Shown piece by piece: positions 1 to 8,523 of a DNA stretch of 64,000 bases (positions are counted from its first letter, which is position 1; every line of letters starts with the position of its first letter). The stretch is from assembly GCF_036320655.1 (NCBI RefSeq), contig NZ_CP143258.1, positions 1,922,001 through 1,986,000 of the forward strand. The letters are read 5' to 3'. The position numbers and the translations under genes were made by a program. Under the pieces are notes generated by a model, which was not told the DNA's origin, searched no databases, and saw only the letters and a list, made by a program, of their open reading frames with translations. This stretch comes from Porphyromonas pogonae. GTDB lineage: Bacteria > Bacteroidota > Bacteroidia > Bacteroidales > Porphyromonadaceae.

Positions 1-1136
1 ATACCTTGGTGATAATATTGTATTCCTCCCACGTCAAAGCTCTTGGTAAAGAGTTTATTGCTTTCTGATAGCTTTTCTATTGCTCTTTGTAATGCAATAC
101 TTTGATTTGATTTATTCGACATCACTGATCTAAAATCCGCCAATGTATAATATTGATCATTGAAACACACCCAGCTCTTTTCCTGACTAACAAAATTTAA
201 ACTATTAGGGAGATATTTTACTCTTATTATTACATGAGGGCACAATCCTTTTAGGTATGCAGATTTATCTATAGTTGTTTCTTTTACATATACTCCTATT
301 TCATTATATATAAGAGGATCTTGAGCCTCTTTGACAACCAACCATAAGACTTTGTCATTATCGCCACTATAACAAGAGATTTTTTCCATCAAGGCACTCT
401 TATCTGCCGAAAGCGATCCGGTATAAAGCGAAGTTTCCGGATAGATCACTTGTGATGCCTCTTTGGATATCATCTGTTTGCCTTTTATCAGTCTTGAGCC
501 TTTAGCCATACTGTTTATGGCGAACCAAAAAGGATGTGTCTCAATGGTACCATTTTCAACCAACGGGTTACCAGTGACGATTACGCGACAGATATTGGGC
601 TCTAATGAAACCTCAACAGGAATATTACTCTTCTCACTATCAATTGTTATGTCAATCAACCCATCTTTATTGAGCATACTTGCTACTTTACTCTTTTTTG
701 TATTGTTATCCTCAAAGCTGATTGTTTTATATATTGAGCAGGGATAATCTATAGAGAGACTGTCAATATGGCTCAAGGCATGAGCCTTTACATGCTCGGA
801 AGAATTCCCTACTACAAGAAGCTTATATTTCCCATTTTTCAAATCCAAATCTATATCATAGATATTTTTACCGGAAGTAGCTTTGAACGACTTTTGATAG
901 CAAAAATTTCCGGATTGGTCGTAGAAATAAAGAGTGTACTCTTTTACCAATGTCATCGGATCTGCTTGCATACCCCGCAGTGTAATGCCTGGTTTATGGA
1001 TCTTCAGCGTAATAACTTTTTGAGTTTTAGGCGACGAATTTGATCCCGGATGTGTGTTATAACGATCTACATCTGAGGTGCATCTTGAGGTAATAAATAT
1101 AATCAACAATGCACCAACTAAATTTGTGTATTTCAT
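1..1136 (-). CDS. Fimbrial subunit-like lipoprotein (FimA/Mfa1-type), 3' end outside window
   Basis: The minus strand is open from the ATG at 1136 to the window edge, giving 378 residues without a stop. The N-terminus is hydrophobic (LVGALLIIFIT) and ends in a cysteine at residue 20. The -1 residue is Arg, so the lipobox is poor, although export is likely. Next comes a beta-rich domain with the fimbrillin pattern: an early T-L-K-I strand, then K-E-Y-T-L-Y-F-Y-D, then N-G-K-Y-K-L-L-V-V-G-N. The last visible part ends in G-G-I-Q-Y-Y, which resembles the C-terminal domain of FimA/Mfa1 proteins. Such proteins are exported as lipoproteins and polymerise, or sit as anchor or tip subunits, on the cell surface. 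No other fimbrial gene is visible in the window. The family call rests on pattern, not on a database match; an unrelated beta-sandwich lipoprotein is possible. Confidence 0.6.
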   Translation of the reverse strand, partial: MKYTNLVGALLIIFITSRCTSDVDRYNTHPGSNSSPKTQKVITLKIHKPGITLRGMQADPMTLVKEYTLYFYDQSGNFCYQKSFKATSGKNIYDIDLDLKNGKYKLLVVGNSSEHVKAHALSHIDSLSIDYPCSIYKTISFEDNNTKKSKVASMLNKDGLIDITIDSEKSNIPVEVSLEPNICRVIVTGNPLVENGTIETHPFWFAINSMAKGSRLIKGKQMISKEASQVIYPETSLYTGSLSADKSALMEKISCYSGDNDKVLWLVVKEAQDPLIYNEIGVYVKETTIDKSAYLKGLCPHVIIRVKYLPNSLNFVSQEKSWVCFNDQYYTLADFRSVMSNKSNQSIALQRAIEKLSESNKLFTKSFDVGGIQYYHQG

Positions 1137-1566
1137 AAAATATTTATTGGTTAAAATCGATCAAATTTAAGAACATATAATTATTTTACCAAGAGATATT
1201 TAATACTTTATCCACAAAGCCCTTTTTATTGTGACTGCAAAATACTTAGTCGTCCTTGGTGAGTTAAGGATTGCTCAGCATAAGGGAGCCATGGATGTTC
1301 ATTTTATAGTTGACAATCCCCTTCCTTAATCGTTTTGCTAATAAGATGTAGTTTGACCCGGCTGTGTAGAAAGATGTCTAACCTATGCTTACCGCACTTA
1401 AGGCTCTTTTATATATGCCTCCTGAAATTTTTATACATGATCAATTAGGCCCTCTATCTTGTCCTTAAAATCAATACTTGAAGGATATATAACTTCATTT
1501 TTCATCTCTTTACCCTTATAATCCAGAGATAAATTGCTTGAAGTCGAGGATATAAAATTCTATTAT
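1137..1566. other. Intergenic stretch with no supported gene
   Basis: About 430 bp separate the fimbrial gene start from the 22-bp array. I see no ORF with protein-like composition, no tRNA and no clear hairpin. The part near 1200-1350 is less AT-rich than its surroundings and could be an old element remnant, but I could not tie it to anything. Confidence 0.4.
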
Positions 1567-1659
1567 GATAAGTCTGTTGCCCGTGTACGATAAATCGATT
1601 GTCCGTATACGATAAGTCAGTCGCCCGTGTATGATAGGTCAGTTGTCCGTGTATGATAG
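1567..1659. repeat. 22-bp tandem array A, four units
   Basis: Four head-to-tail units of exactly 22 bp start at 1567, 1589, 1611 and 1633, followed by a 5-bp partial unit. Each begins with GATAA or GATAG and ends in CCGT(G/A)TA(C/T); the middle varies between TTGC and TTGT types. Because 22 is not a multiple of three and no ORF crosses the array, it is probably not coding. It lies 46 bp past the tRNA-Cys terminator. Arrays B, C and D have the same period but a different core (TAACTA/TAGTTA). Confidence 0.85.
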
Positions 1660-1705
1660 TTTTTTCAACATTGCACCTTGCCAGTCAAAACTCTTGTGCA
1701 CCGTC

Positions 1706-1748
1706 AAAAATAAAACCTCTGAAGGCCTTATAAGCTACTTCAGAGGTT
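1706..1748 (-). terminator. Intrinsic terminator of tRNA-Cys
   Basis: On the minus strand an 11-bp perfect stem (AACCTCTGAAG with CTTCAGAGGTT, arms 1738-1748 and 1714-1724) is followed by a U-rich tail (TTATTTTT). It begins 7 bp past the tRNA 3' end. Confidence 0.85.
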
Positions 1749-1754
1749 CCTTTG

Positions 1755-1825
1755 AGGTTCCTGGCGGATTCGAACCGCCGTAAACGGTTTTGCAGACCGG
1801 TGCCTAGCCACTCGGCCAAGGAACC
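1755..1825 (-). tRNA. tRNA-Cys (anticodon GCA)
   Basis: A 71-nt cloverleaf reads on the minus strand. The acceptor stem pairs GGTTCCT (1825-1819) with AGGAACC (1762-1756). The anticodon loop is CTGCAAA with anticodon GCA, and the T arm contains GGTTCGAATCC. The discriminator base is U (1755), as expected for a cysteine tRNA, and the CCA end is not encoded. An intrinsic terminator follows, so it is a separate transcription unit between murG and the fimbrial gene. Confidence 0.96.
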
Positions 1826-2026
1826 CTTTGTTGTTTGTTTGCGATTGCAAAGGAAGCCATTTAACACGAAACTACCAAATATTACAGGGATTATTTTACA
1901 CGTAGATTCAATTATTTTGTCTCTCCTCTTTCAGCACACAAACAGCATTTTGGCATAAAAGCCTATAAACAATCATATTATATACAATAATAATATTGAG
2001 CATAAAGCATTACTTAAAAAGAATGA

Positions 2027-3154
2027 TCACGCGTTCTTTTGGGGAGGATTGGCTTTCACTTCAAGTATCTTCTCTGCTTCATCCACAATACGCTCGGCAG
2101 CTTCACGATAAGCAAGTTTGGACACTTCAGTCTGTAACTGGGCAAGCAAAGCATCATCCTGTACAGTTTTGAGAGCTTCTGCTGAAAGCTTCGAGGGAGC
2201 TTCTTTGTCTGAAATCATAATGGTAGCTTGACGCGAAGAAAGTGCCAGAGCGTTCTTGGTTTGATGATCTTCTGCCACATTGGGTGAAGGCACAAGGATA
2301 GAAGCCTTTCCCAAAAGGCATAGTTCTGAGATAGAACACGCTCCGGCACGTGATATAACGAGGTCAGCTAATGAATAGGCATAATCCATGCGGCTAATAA
2401 AATCATTGCACCAAACTTGCCCCTTATAGCCTGCTAGCAACTCTTGAGCTGTGTGCATATAAGATTTACCGGTCTGCCAGATGAGAGCTACCCCACTATC
2501 GGCCCATTCAGCCAAATGATCGGCTATACTCTCATTGATAGTACGGGCACCCAAACTCCCCCCTACTACGAGAACAACCTTGCCGGTATTAGGCGATAAG
2601 CCAAAGAATATAAGTGCATCTTTTCTGTTTACATTGAGAAATTCTATCTGCGGTCTGATAGGGTTACCTGTAAGAACAATTTTATCTTCTTTGAAGAACT
2701 TCTCCATATCGGGATACGCCACACAAATCTTATCCGCCCGGCGTGCAAGCATTTTATTAGTGACACCTGCATAGCTATTCTGTTCTTGAAGCAGTGTGGG
2801 AATACCCAAGCTTTGTGCTCCTTTGAGAGTAGGAGCACTAGCGTAGCCACCTACTCCGATAACAATATCCGGCTTGAATTCGCGGATTATATCCCGCGCA
2901 AATGTAAGACTTAGCAGATAATGCTTGATGACCTTAAAGTTTTTGAAAATATTTTTGCGATTGAGCCCCATAATAGGCAATCCCTTGATCTCATAGCCAG
3001 CCTGAGGCACTCGCTCCATTTCCATACGCCCTTCAGCCCCTACAAAAAGAATTTCAGCTTGTGGATTGCGTTTTCTTATAGCATCGGCAATAGAGATAGC
3101 CGGGAAGATATGTCCACCTGTACCTCCTCCACTAATTATTACTTTCTTCAACAT
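2027..3154 (-). CDS. murG: UDP-GlcNAc:undecaprenyl-PP-MurNAc-pentapeptide GlcNAc transferase
   Basis: MurG adds GlcNAc to lipid I to make lipid II, on the cytoplasmic face of the inner membrane. The 375-residue length is normal for the family. The N-terminal Rossmann domain has the glycine loop SGGGTGGH at residues 8-15, the middle carries LLQEQN, and the C-terminal UDP-GlcNAc-binding half contains GGSLGAR and SRAGACSISELCLLG. It is the last gene of the leftward division cluster and its start overlaps the end of ftsW by 23 bp, suggesting translational coupling. In related genomes murC, ftsQ, ftsA and ftsZ usually follow; here the next gene is tRNA-Cys. Confidence 0.96.
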   Translation of the reverse strand: MLKKVIISGGGTGGHIFPAISIADAIRKRNPQAEILFVGAEGRMEMERVPQAGYEIKGLPIMGLNRKNIFKNFKVIKHYLLSLTFARDIIREFKPDIVIGVGGYASAPTLKGAQSLGIPTLLQEQNSYAGVTNKMLARRADKICVAYPDMEKFFKEDKIVLTGNPIRPQIEFLNVNRKDALIFFGLSPNTGKVVLVVGGSLGARTINESIADHLAEWADSGVALIWQTGKSYMHTAQELLAGYKGQVWCNDFISRMDYAYSLADLVISRAGACSISELCLLGKASILVPSPNVAEDHQTKNALALSSRQATIMISDKEAPSKLSAEALKTVQDDALLAQLQTEVSKLAYREAAERIVDEAEKILEVKANPPQKNA

Positions 3155-4367
3155 ACTGGTTGTCCTTTACAATATTTAATTCTTTAGCTTCACGTTCATC
3201 ATCAATAATGCGGGATACACCTATCATGATGCCAAAAGCTATACTGGTCATGAGAAATGATGTTCCGCCTCGACTGATTAGCGGAAGTGTTTGTCCTGTA
3301 AGAAATAGGTTTGCAACCACAGAGAAATTGACCATGGCTTGCAAAGGGTACATGAGCCCAAAGCCCCAAAGAATATATTTGAAATACTTGTTTTCTGTAC
3401 GAGTCGCTATTTGCGAGGAACGGAATAGCAACCAAAAATACAAAGCAGGCACCAGGAGCATCCCTAATATGCCGGTCTCCTCAATGATAATGGCATAAAT
3501 AAAATCCGAATAAGCCTGCGGGAGGATATCACGTTCCAAGCTCTGTCCGGGCCCCACACCAACAACTTTACTGTTTGCAATAGCGATCTTGGCATGCTGA
3601 GCCTGGAAATTATCATTATCAATAGCAAATTTGACAGAGTCTTTCTGTTCGGGAGTGAGCTTTACATGTTTGTTCTCCAAGCCCAACATCGTCTCCACTC
3701 TGCTTTTCCATGTGGGTGCACGGTGATGTAGTGCTGCCAACTGCTCCGAACTCAATGACAACAGCAGTACAGTACCCAAAAAGCCCAATCCTGCAAATAC
3801 ACCAATGAGTTTGAGAAATGGTTTGCGCGGAGCTCTGGCAATCCATGAAAAGATAAGAACGAAGAGTGTAAGAAAAATACCTGTAGAAAGATTTTCCATG
3901 GTAATAACAGCGATGGGGATAAAGCAAGCTATCCAGTAAGTAATAAAGTTGCGCCCGCCGGAGCCTGTCTTGATACGCCCACCCAATAATGTAGCACCTG
4001 TAATGACCAAAGCCAACTTGAAAACCTCAGACGGCTGAATGGATATAGGCCCTAAGCTGATCCAGCGGGTAGCACTATTGACGCTTGAACCCTTGAAAAG
4101 GGTTAGAATCACCAAAAATAAAGCTAATGGATATAATGCCAGCAAAATACTCCGAAAAAAAGTCTTTTTGAGACGTGATATAACAAAAACACACGCCAAG
4201 GAAGCTATAATAATAATAGTATGCCCCATAATCGGCCTCATAAAACCACCCTTAGCCTGATATGCCAAAGTACTGGACGCACTAAATACTTCCAAAAAAG
4301 ATATAATAATAAGAGAGATATAGATAATCCAAAGAACTTTATCCCCCTTGAGTATATTGCCTTTCAT
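3132..4367 (-). CDS. ftsW: SEDS peptidoglycan glycosyltransferase FtsW
   Basis: FtsW polymerises lipid II at the septum together with the class B PBP FtsI. The 411 residues are almost entirely hydrophobic segments separated by short loops, with a large extracytoplasmic loop at about residues 200-280. The family segments GPISIQPSEVFKLALV, VGVGPGQSLERDILPQAYSDFI and SRGGTSFL are present. It lies 6 bp after murD and overlaps murG. A RodA role is less likely because the gene sits between murD and murG with ftsI in the same operon. Confidence 0.94.
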   Translation of the reverse strand: MKGNILKGDKVLWIIYISLIIISFLEVFSASSTLAYQAKGGFMRPIMGHTIIIIASLACVFVISRLKKTFFRSILLALYPLALFLVILTLFKGSSVNSATRWISLGPISIQPSEVFKLALVITGATLLGGRIKTGSGGRNFITYWIACFIPIAVITMENLSTGIFLTLFVLIFSWIARAPRKPFLKLIGVFAGLGFLGTVLLLSLSSEQLAALHHRAPTWKSRVETMLGLENKHVKLTPEQKDSVKFAIDNDNFQAQHAKIAIANSKVVGVGPGQSLERDILPQAYSDFIYAIIIEETGILGMLLVPALYFWLLFRSSQIATRTENKYFKYILWGFGLMYPLQAMVNFSVVANLFLTGQTLPLISRGGTSFLMTSIAFGIMIGVSRIIDDEREAKELNIVKDNQYVEESNN

Positions 4368-4373
4368 TTTTGA

Positions 4374-5738
4374 TTACTTTAAAGCGTTGACACATTCGCG
4401 GAATTGATCTCCGCGATCTTCATAATTCTTGAACAAATCAAAACTAGCACATGCCGGAGACAGCAATACAGTATCACCCGGTTGTGCTATATGATGAGCT
4501 ACATCCACCGCCTCTCGCATAGAGGAAGCATCATAAATATTATCGACTTTATTATCGAATGCTCGATGCAATTTAGCGTTATCCTTGCACATAAATATCA
4601 AAGCCTTTGCATGCTCGAGGACTAAGGCTTCGATGTCACCATAGTCATTACCTTTGTCTGTACCTCCCAAAATCAATATGGTAGGCTTTGTCATGCTTTG
4701 CAATGCATATTGGGTAGAGTTGATGTTTGTAGCTTTGGAGTCATTGATATACTCAACTTGATTGATTGTGGCAATGGGTTCGAGACGGTGAGGTACATTC
4801 ACAAAATCTTTCAAGGCACTGCGTAATACAGACTCATCCACTCCCACAGATTGGCCTATAAGAGCTACTGCCATTGCATTCTGAAGATTATGAGGTCCTT
4901 TGAGAGCTAACTCCCGTATATCAATCACGAAATCTTCATTGTTCACATTATCCATAATAGAGAGTACTTTACCCCCACATTGAGTGCAAGCTGCTACAGA
5001 CTCATCGCTTTGCGTACTGAATGGAAATAGATGCATAGGCATCTCATGCTCCTTTATCCATCGTGCAATAAAAGGATCTTCAGCCCAATAAATGAAGCTA
5101 TCATTGTCAGTCTGATTCTGAATTATACGCATTTTGGCTTGAGCATACAGGTCGAATTGATAGTGATACCTATCGAGGTGATCAGGAGTTATATTAAGAA
5201 GTACTGCTATATTAGCGTGAAAATCGTACATATTATCAAGCTGAAAGCTACTCAACTCAATCACATAATACCTATGAGGATCATAAGCCACCTGACGTGC
5301 AAGACTAAAACCGACATTACCTGCAAGTCCTACATCGAGCCCTTGTTTTTTGAGTAAATGATATGTCCACATGGTTGTAGTCGTTTTGCCGTTGCTACCG
5401 GTGATACATATCATGAAAGCATCCGTATATCTGCCTGCCAATTCTATCTCAGAAATTATAGGAATTTGTAGTTCCAAGAGAGACTGGATAATCGGAGCTT
5501 TTTCAGGGATACCGGGACTTTTGACTACTTCTTTGGCATTGAGAATAATATTTTCACTATGGTGATTTTCTTCATAAGGGATAGCATATTTGTCCAATTC
5601 GGACTTGTATTTGTCTGCAATACATCCCATATCCGAAATAAACACACTCAAACCCTTTGCATGACACAGTAAGGCTGCACCTACCCCACTTTCGCCGGCA
5701 CCCAATACTACGATGTCATATATCTTATTTGAATCCAT
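4374..5738 (-). CDS. murD: UDP-MurNAc-L-Ala:D-glutamate ligase
   Basis: MurD ligates D-glutamate to UDP-MurNAc-L-alanine in the cytoplasm using ATP. The 454-residue protein has the Mur-ligase layout: an N-terminal UDP-binding Rossmann domain (VLGAGESGVG, residues 11-20), the ATPase loop GSNGKTT at 114-120, the central NITPDHLDRY motif and a C-terminal domain with LSPACASFD. It starts 5 bp after mraY and ends 6 bp before ftsW. Confidence 0.95.
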   Translation of the reverse strand: MDSNKIYDIVVLGAGESGVGAALLCHAKGLSVFISDMGCIADKYKSELDKYAIPYEENHHSENIILNAKEVVKSPGIPEKAPIIQSLLELQIPIISEIELAGRYTDAFMICITGSNGKTTTTMWTYHLLKKQGLDVGLAGNVGFSLARQVAYDPHRYYVIELSSFQLDNMYDFHANIAVLLNITPDHLDRYHYQFDLYAQAKMRIIQNQTDNDSFIYWAEDPFIARWIKEHEMPMHLFPFSTQSDESVAACTQCGGKVLSIMDNVNNEDFVIDIRELALKGPHNLQNAMAVALIGQSVGVDESVLRSALKDFVNVPHRLEPIATINQVEYINDSKATNINSTQYALQSMTKPTILILGGTDKGNDYGDIEALVLEHAKALIFMCKDNAKLHRAFDNKVDNIYDASSMREAVDVAHHIAQPGDTVLLSPACASFDLFKNYEDRGDQFRECVNALK

Positions 5739-5743
5739 GTGTA

Positions 5744-7003
5744 CTATCGCATTTTTAAAGTTACTACAGTAAGAGCAGCCAAAATGATCCCGACCAAAAG
5801 AAAGCGTACAGTGATCTTAGTTTCAGGAAGCGGTTGGTTGGGTCTGGAGATCAATGAGTCACACTGTGCCCCACCAACCTTCTGATAATGGTGATGCAAA
5901 GGAGCCATCTTGAATATACGGCGTCCTTCACCCGTTTTCTTCTTACTGTATTTGAAATATCCCACTTGAAGTAATACTGATATCCCTTCTACTATAAATA
6001 CTCCGCATAAAATGGGCAACAATAGCTCCTTACGAATGATAATGGCAAATACACCTATAATTCCCCCCAATGTAAGGCTGCCTGTATCTCCCATAAACAC
6101 TTGTGCAGGGAAAGAGTTGTACCACAAAAAGCCCAGAGTAGCACCCACAAAAGAGGCTGCAAATATAGTAAGCTCCTCGGCTCCGGGGATAAACATGATG
6201 TTGAGGTACGCAGCCATCTCGATATGCGAAGATACGTAAGCAAATATAGCCAATACTATGCCTACAATAGCAGAAGACCCACTGGCAAGTCCATCAATAC
6301 CATCTGTAAGGTTGACACAATTGGAGATCATAGTAACGATGAATATAGTCATGAGAACAAAGAGAGTCCACCCTGCCACTGTAGCAGCATCACCTTTGAA
6401 AGGGAATATCTTAGCATAATCAAGATTATTATTTTTTAAGAAGGGAATAGTGGTCTTGGTTGATTTTACATCTACAGTCTCGAATTTGACGATGCGCTCA
6501 TTGCCTTCTTTTATGATTTCACTATTCTCTTTGATCACTACTGCCGGGCTAATATAAAGAGTAAAGCCGACAATAAATCCTAATCCTACCTGGCCGATAA
6601 TTTTATACTTGCCCTTGAGACCCGCTTTATTTTTGCGATAGACCTTAATATAGTCATCTAAAAATCCCAATGCACCTAAGAGCACTGTGGTCAAAATCAT
6701 CAATATGATATATATATTATCCAGCCGTGCAAAAAGCAATGTAGGAACCAGTATAGCCAGTATGATAATGATACCACCCATCGTAGGCGTTCCTTTTTTG
6801 GACAATTGACCTTCAAGCCCCAAATCACGAATGGTCTCGCCAATCTGAAGTTTTTGTAATTTCTTGATTATTCTCGCTCCGTAAACCGTGGATATAAGCA
6901 ATGCCAGAATAACCGCTATGCCTACACGGAAAGAAACATAGTGCAACAATCGTGCTCCGGGAATACCCCAAGCATGAAATAAATCGAATAGATAATACAG
7001 CAT
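5744..7003 (-). CDS. mraY: Phospho-MurNAc-pentapeptide translocase
   Basis: MraY transfers phospho-MurNAc-pentapeptide to undecaprenyl phosphate, forming lipid I in the inner membrane. Recognisable are the catalytic DD in FLDDYIKVYRKNKAGLKGK (Asp116-Asp117), NLTDGIDGLA (about 231-240) and the MAPLHHHYQKVGG magnesium/UDP site near residue 350. At 419 residues it exceeds the usual 360, through an extra loop at about 152-205 between membrane helices. As far as I know this loop is typical of Bacteroidetes MraY. A 49-bp gap separates it from murE. Confidence 0.96.
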   Translation of the reverse strand: MLYYLFDLFHAWGIPGARLLHYVSFRVGIAVILALLISTVYGARIIKKLQKLQIGETIRDLGLEGQLSKKGTPTMGGIIIILAILVPTLLFARLDNIYIILMILTTVLLGALGFLDDYIKVYRKNKAGLKGKYKIIGQVGLGFIVGFTLYISPAVVIKENSEIIKEGNERIVKFETVDVKSTKTTIPFLKNNNLDYAKIFPFKGDAATVAGWTLFVLMTIFIVTMISNCVNLTDGIDGLASGSSAIVGIVLAIFAYVSSHIEMAAYLNIMFIPGAEELTIFAASFVGATLGFLWYNSFPAQVFMGDTGSLTLGGIIGVFAIIIRKELLLPILCGVFIVEGISVLLQVGYFKYSKKKTGEGRRIFKMAPLHHHYQKVGGAQCDSLISRPNQPLPETKITVRFLLVGIILAALTVVTLKMR

Positions 7004-7052
7004 GACCGATTACTTTTACTGTTTGATCTGTATTTAGATATTAATATTATTA

Positions 7053-8522
7053 CTACTCTATGGCAAAAACTTCAGCAACGACTTCTCTGTCATCGAAATG
7101 ATGTTTTACTCCTTGAATATCCTGATAAGTCTCATGTCCTTTGCCGGCTATGAGGATAATATCATTCTGCTTAGCCATCATACAGGCCGTGCGTATCGCT
7201 TCCCGTCTGTTTTCTATGCACAATGTCCTTGCTACTTCGTCATCATTGAGCCCACTCTTCATCTCTTCTATAATGGCTTGGGGCTCCTCCGTACGGGGAT
7301 TATCGGAAGTTATGATCAGGCGGTCGGATAAACGACAAGCTTCATGAGCCATAATAGGTCTTTTACCACGGTCTCTATCGCCTCCGCATCCAACTACTGT
7401 AAATATGATACCGTCACCTTTGATCAGAGGCCTTATGGTTTCCAACACATTCACTAAAGCATCCGGCGTATGAGCATAATCAACTATAGCCATGTATCCT
7501 TTCTTTTCTGAAATCATGGTTTGGAAACGCCCATCCACAGAAGTGAGCTTGGAGAGATGTGTCAAGGTCTCATTCTTTGGCCTCCCCAGTAACCGAGCAG
7601 TGCCATAGACAGCGAGAATATTGTATGCATTGAAATCACCCACCATCCTTACCGTGACATCTTCTCCATCAATTTCCAACTCAGTGCTATCGAGGTGACG
7701 TTCTATAATTGTAGCCTTGAAATCAGACATACTCTTCAATGCATATGAATATTTTGTTGCTTTGGTGTTTTGTAGCATTACCAATCCGTTTTTATCATCC
7801 TGATTGGTCAATGCAAATGCCCCCAAAGGTAAGTTGTCAAAAAATGACTTCTTGGCGTTAAGATAATTTTGAACAGTGAGGTGATAGTCCAAATGATCCC
7901 TTGTGAGATTGGTAAATACGCCTCCAGCAAATTTCAGCCCGGCAATGCGCTTCTGCTCAGCAGCATGTGAGCTTACTTCCATAAAGGCGTATTCACAGCC
8001 GGAGGTTACCATCTCGGCAATCAATCTATTCAAAGATAGAGGATCAGGAGTCGTATGAGTAGCCTCTACAGGCGTATTGTTGATATAATTACGTACAGTG
8101 CTCAACAAACCTGACGGATATCCCATAGACATCATAAGTTTGTATAGCAACGTAGCAGTAGTTGTTTTACCGTTAGTACCCGTTATACCCACCAATTTCA
8201 ATCTGGTTGATGGATGCCCATACCAAGCAGAAGCCAGTACCCCGAGAGCTTCATGAGATGACTGTACATATGCCAATACAATGCTGTCATCATATGCCCC
8301 CACTACCTCATACTCATTTCCTTCTTCCGCTATAATGGCTACTGCACCATTTTCAATAGCTTTGTCTATATATTTATGCCCATCGACATGAACACCCTTT
8401 ACAGCGACAAAGAGTGCTCCGGGTTTTACTTCGCGCGAATCATCCGTAACAGACTGTATATCTATAGACTCATCACCATGTAAAGTCACTTTCAGATCAA
8501 TAAGCAAGTCTTTTAGTATCAT
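7053..8522 (-). CDS. murE: UDP-MurNAc-tripeptide synthetase (meso-DAP adding)
   Basis: MurE adds the third amino acid to UDP-MurNAc-L-Ala-D-Glu. The 489 residues contain the ATPase loop GTNGKTT (115-121), the SSHAAEQKR and NLTRDHLDYH segments and, at 407-410, DNPR, the signature of enzymes using meso-diaminopimelate rather than lysine. The peptidoglycan is therefore predicted to be DAP-type. Its start lies one base after the ftsI stop codon, a tight operonic junction. Confidence 0.95.
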   Translation of the reverse strand: MILKDLLIDLKVTLHGDESIDIQSVTDDSREVKPGALFVAVKGVHVDGHKYIDKAIENGAVAIIAEEGNEYEVVGAYDDSIVLAYVQSSHEALGVLASAWYGHPSTRLKLVGITGTNGKTTTATLLYKLMMSMGYPSGLLSTVRNYINNTPVEATHTTPDPLSLNRLIAEMVTSGCEYAFMEVSSHAAEQKRIAGLKFAGGVFTNLTRDHLDYHLTVQNYLNAKKSFFDNLPLGAFALTNQDDKNGLVMLQNTKATKYSYALKSMSDFKATIIERHLDSTELEIDGEDVTVRMVGDFNAYNILAVYGTARLLGRPKNETLTHLSKLTSVDGRFQTMISEKKGYMAIVDYAHTPDALVNVLETIRPLIKGDGIIFTVVGCGGDRDRGKRPIMAHEACRLSDRLIITSDNPRTEEPQAIIEEMKSGLNDDEVARTLCIENRREAIRTACMMAKQNDIILIAGKGHETYQDIQGVKHHFDDREVVAEVFAIE

Positions 8523-8523
8523 C

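Noticed and set aside
1690-1870. Short protein-coding frames across the tRNA-Cys region on both strands
   Set aside because: They translate the tRNA and its terminator; the tRNA structure explains the sequence.
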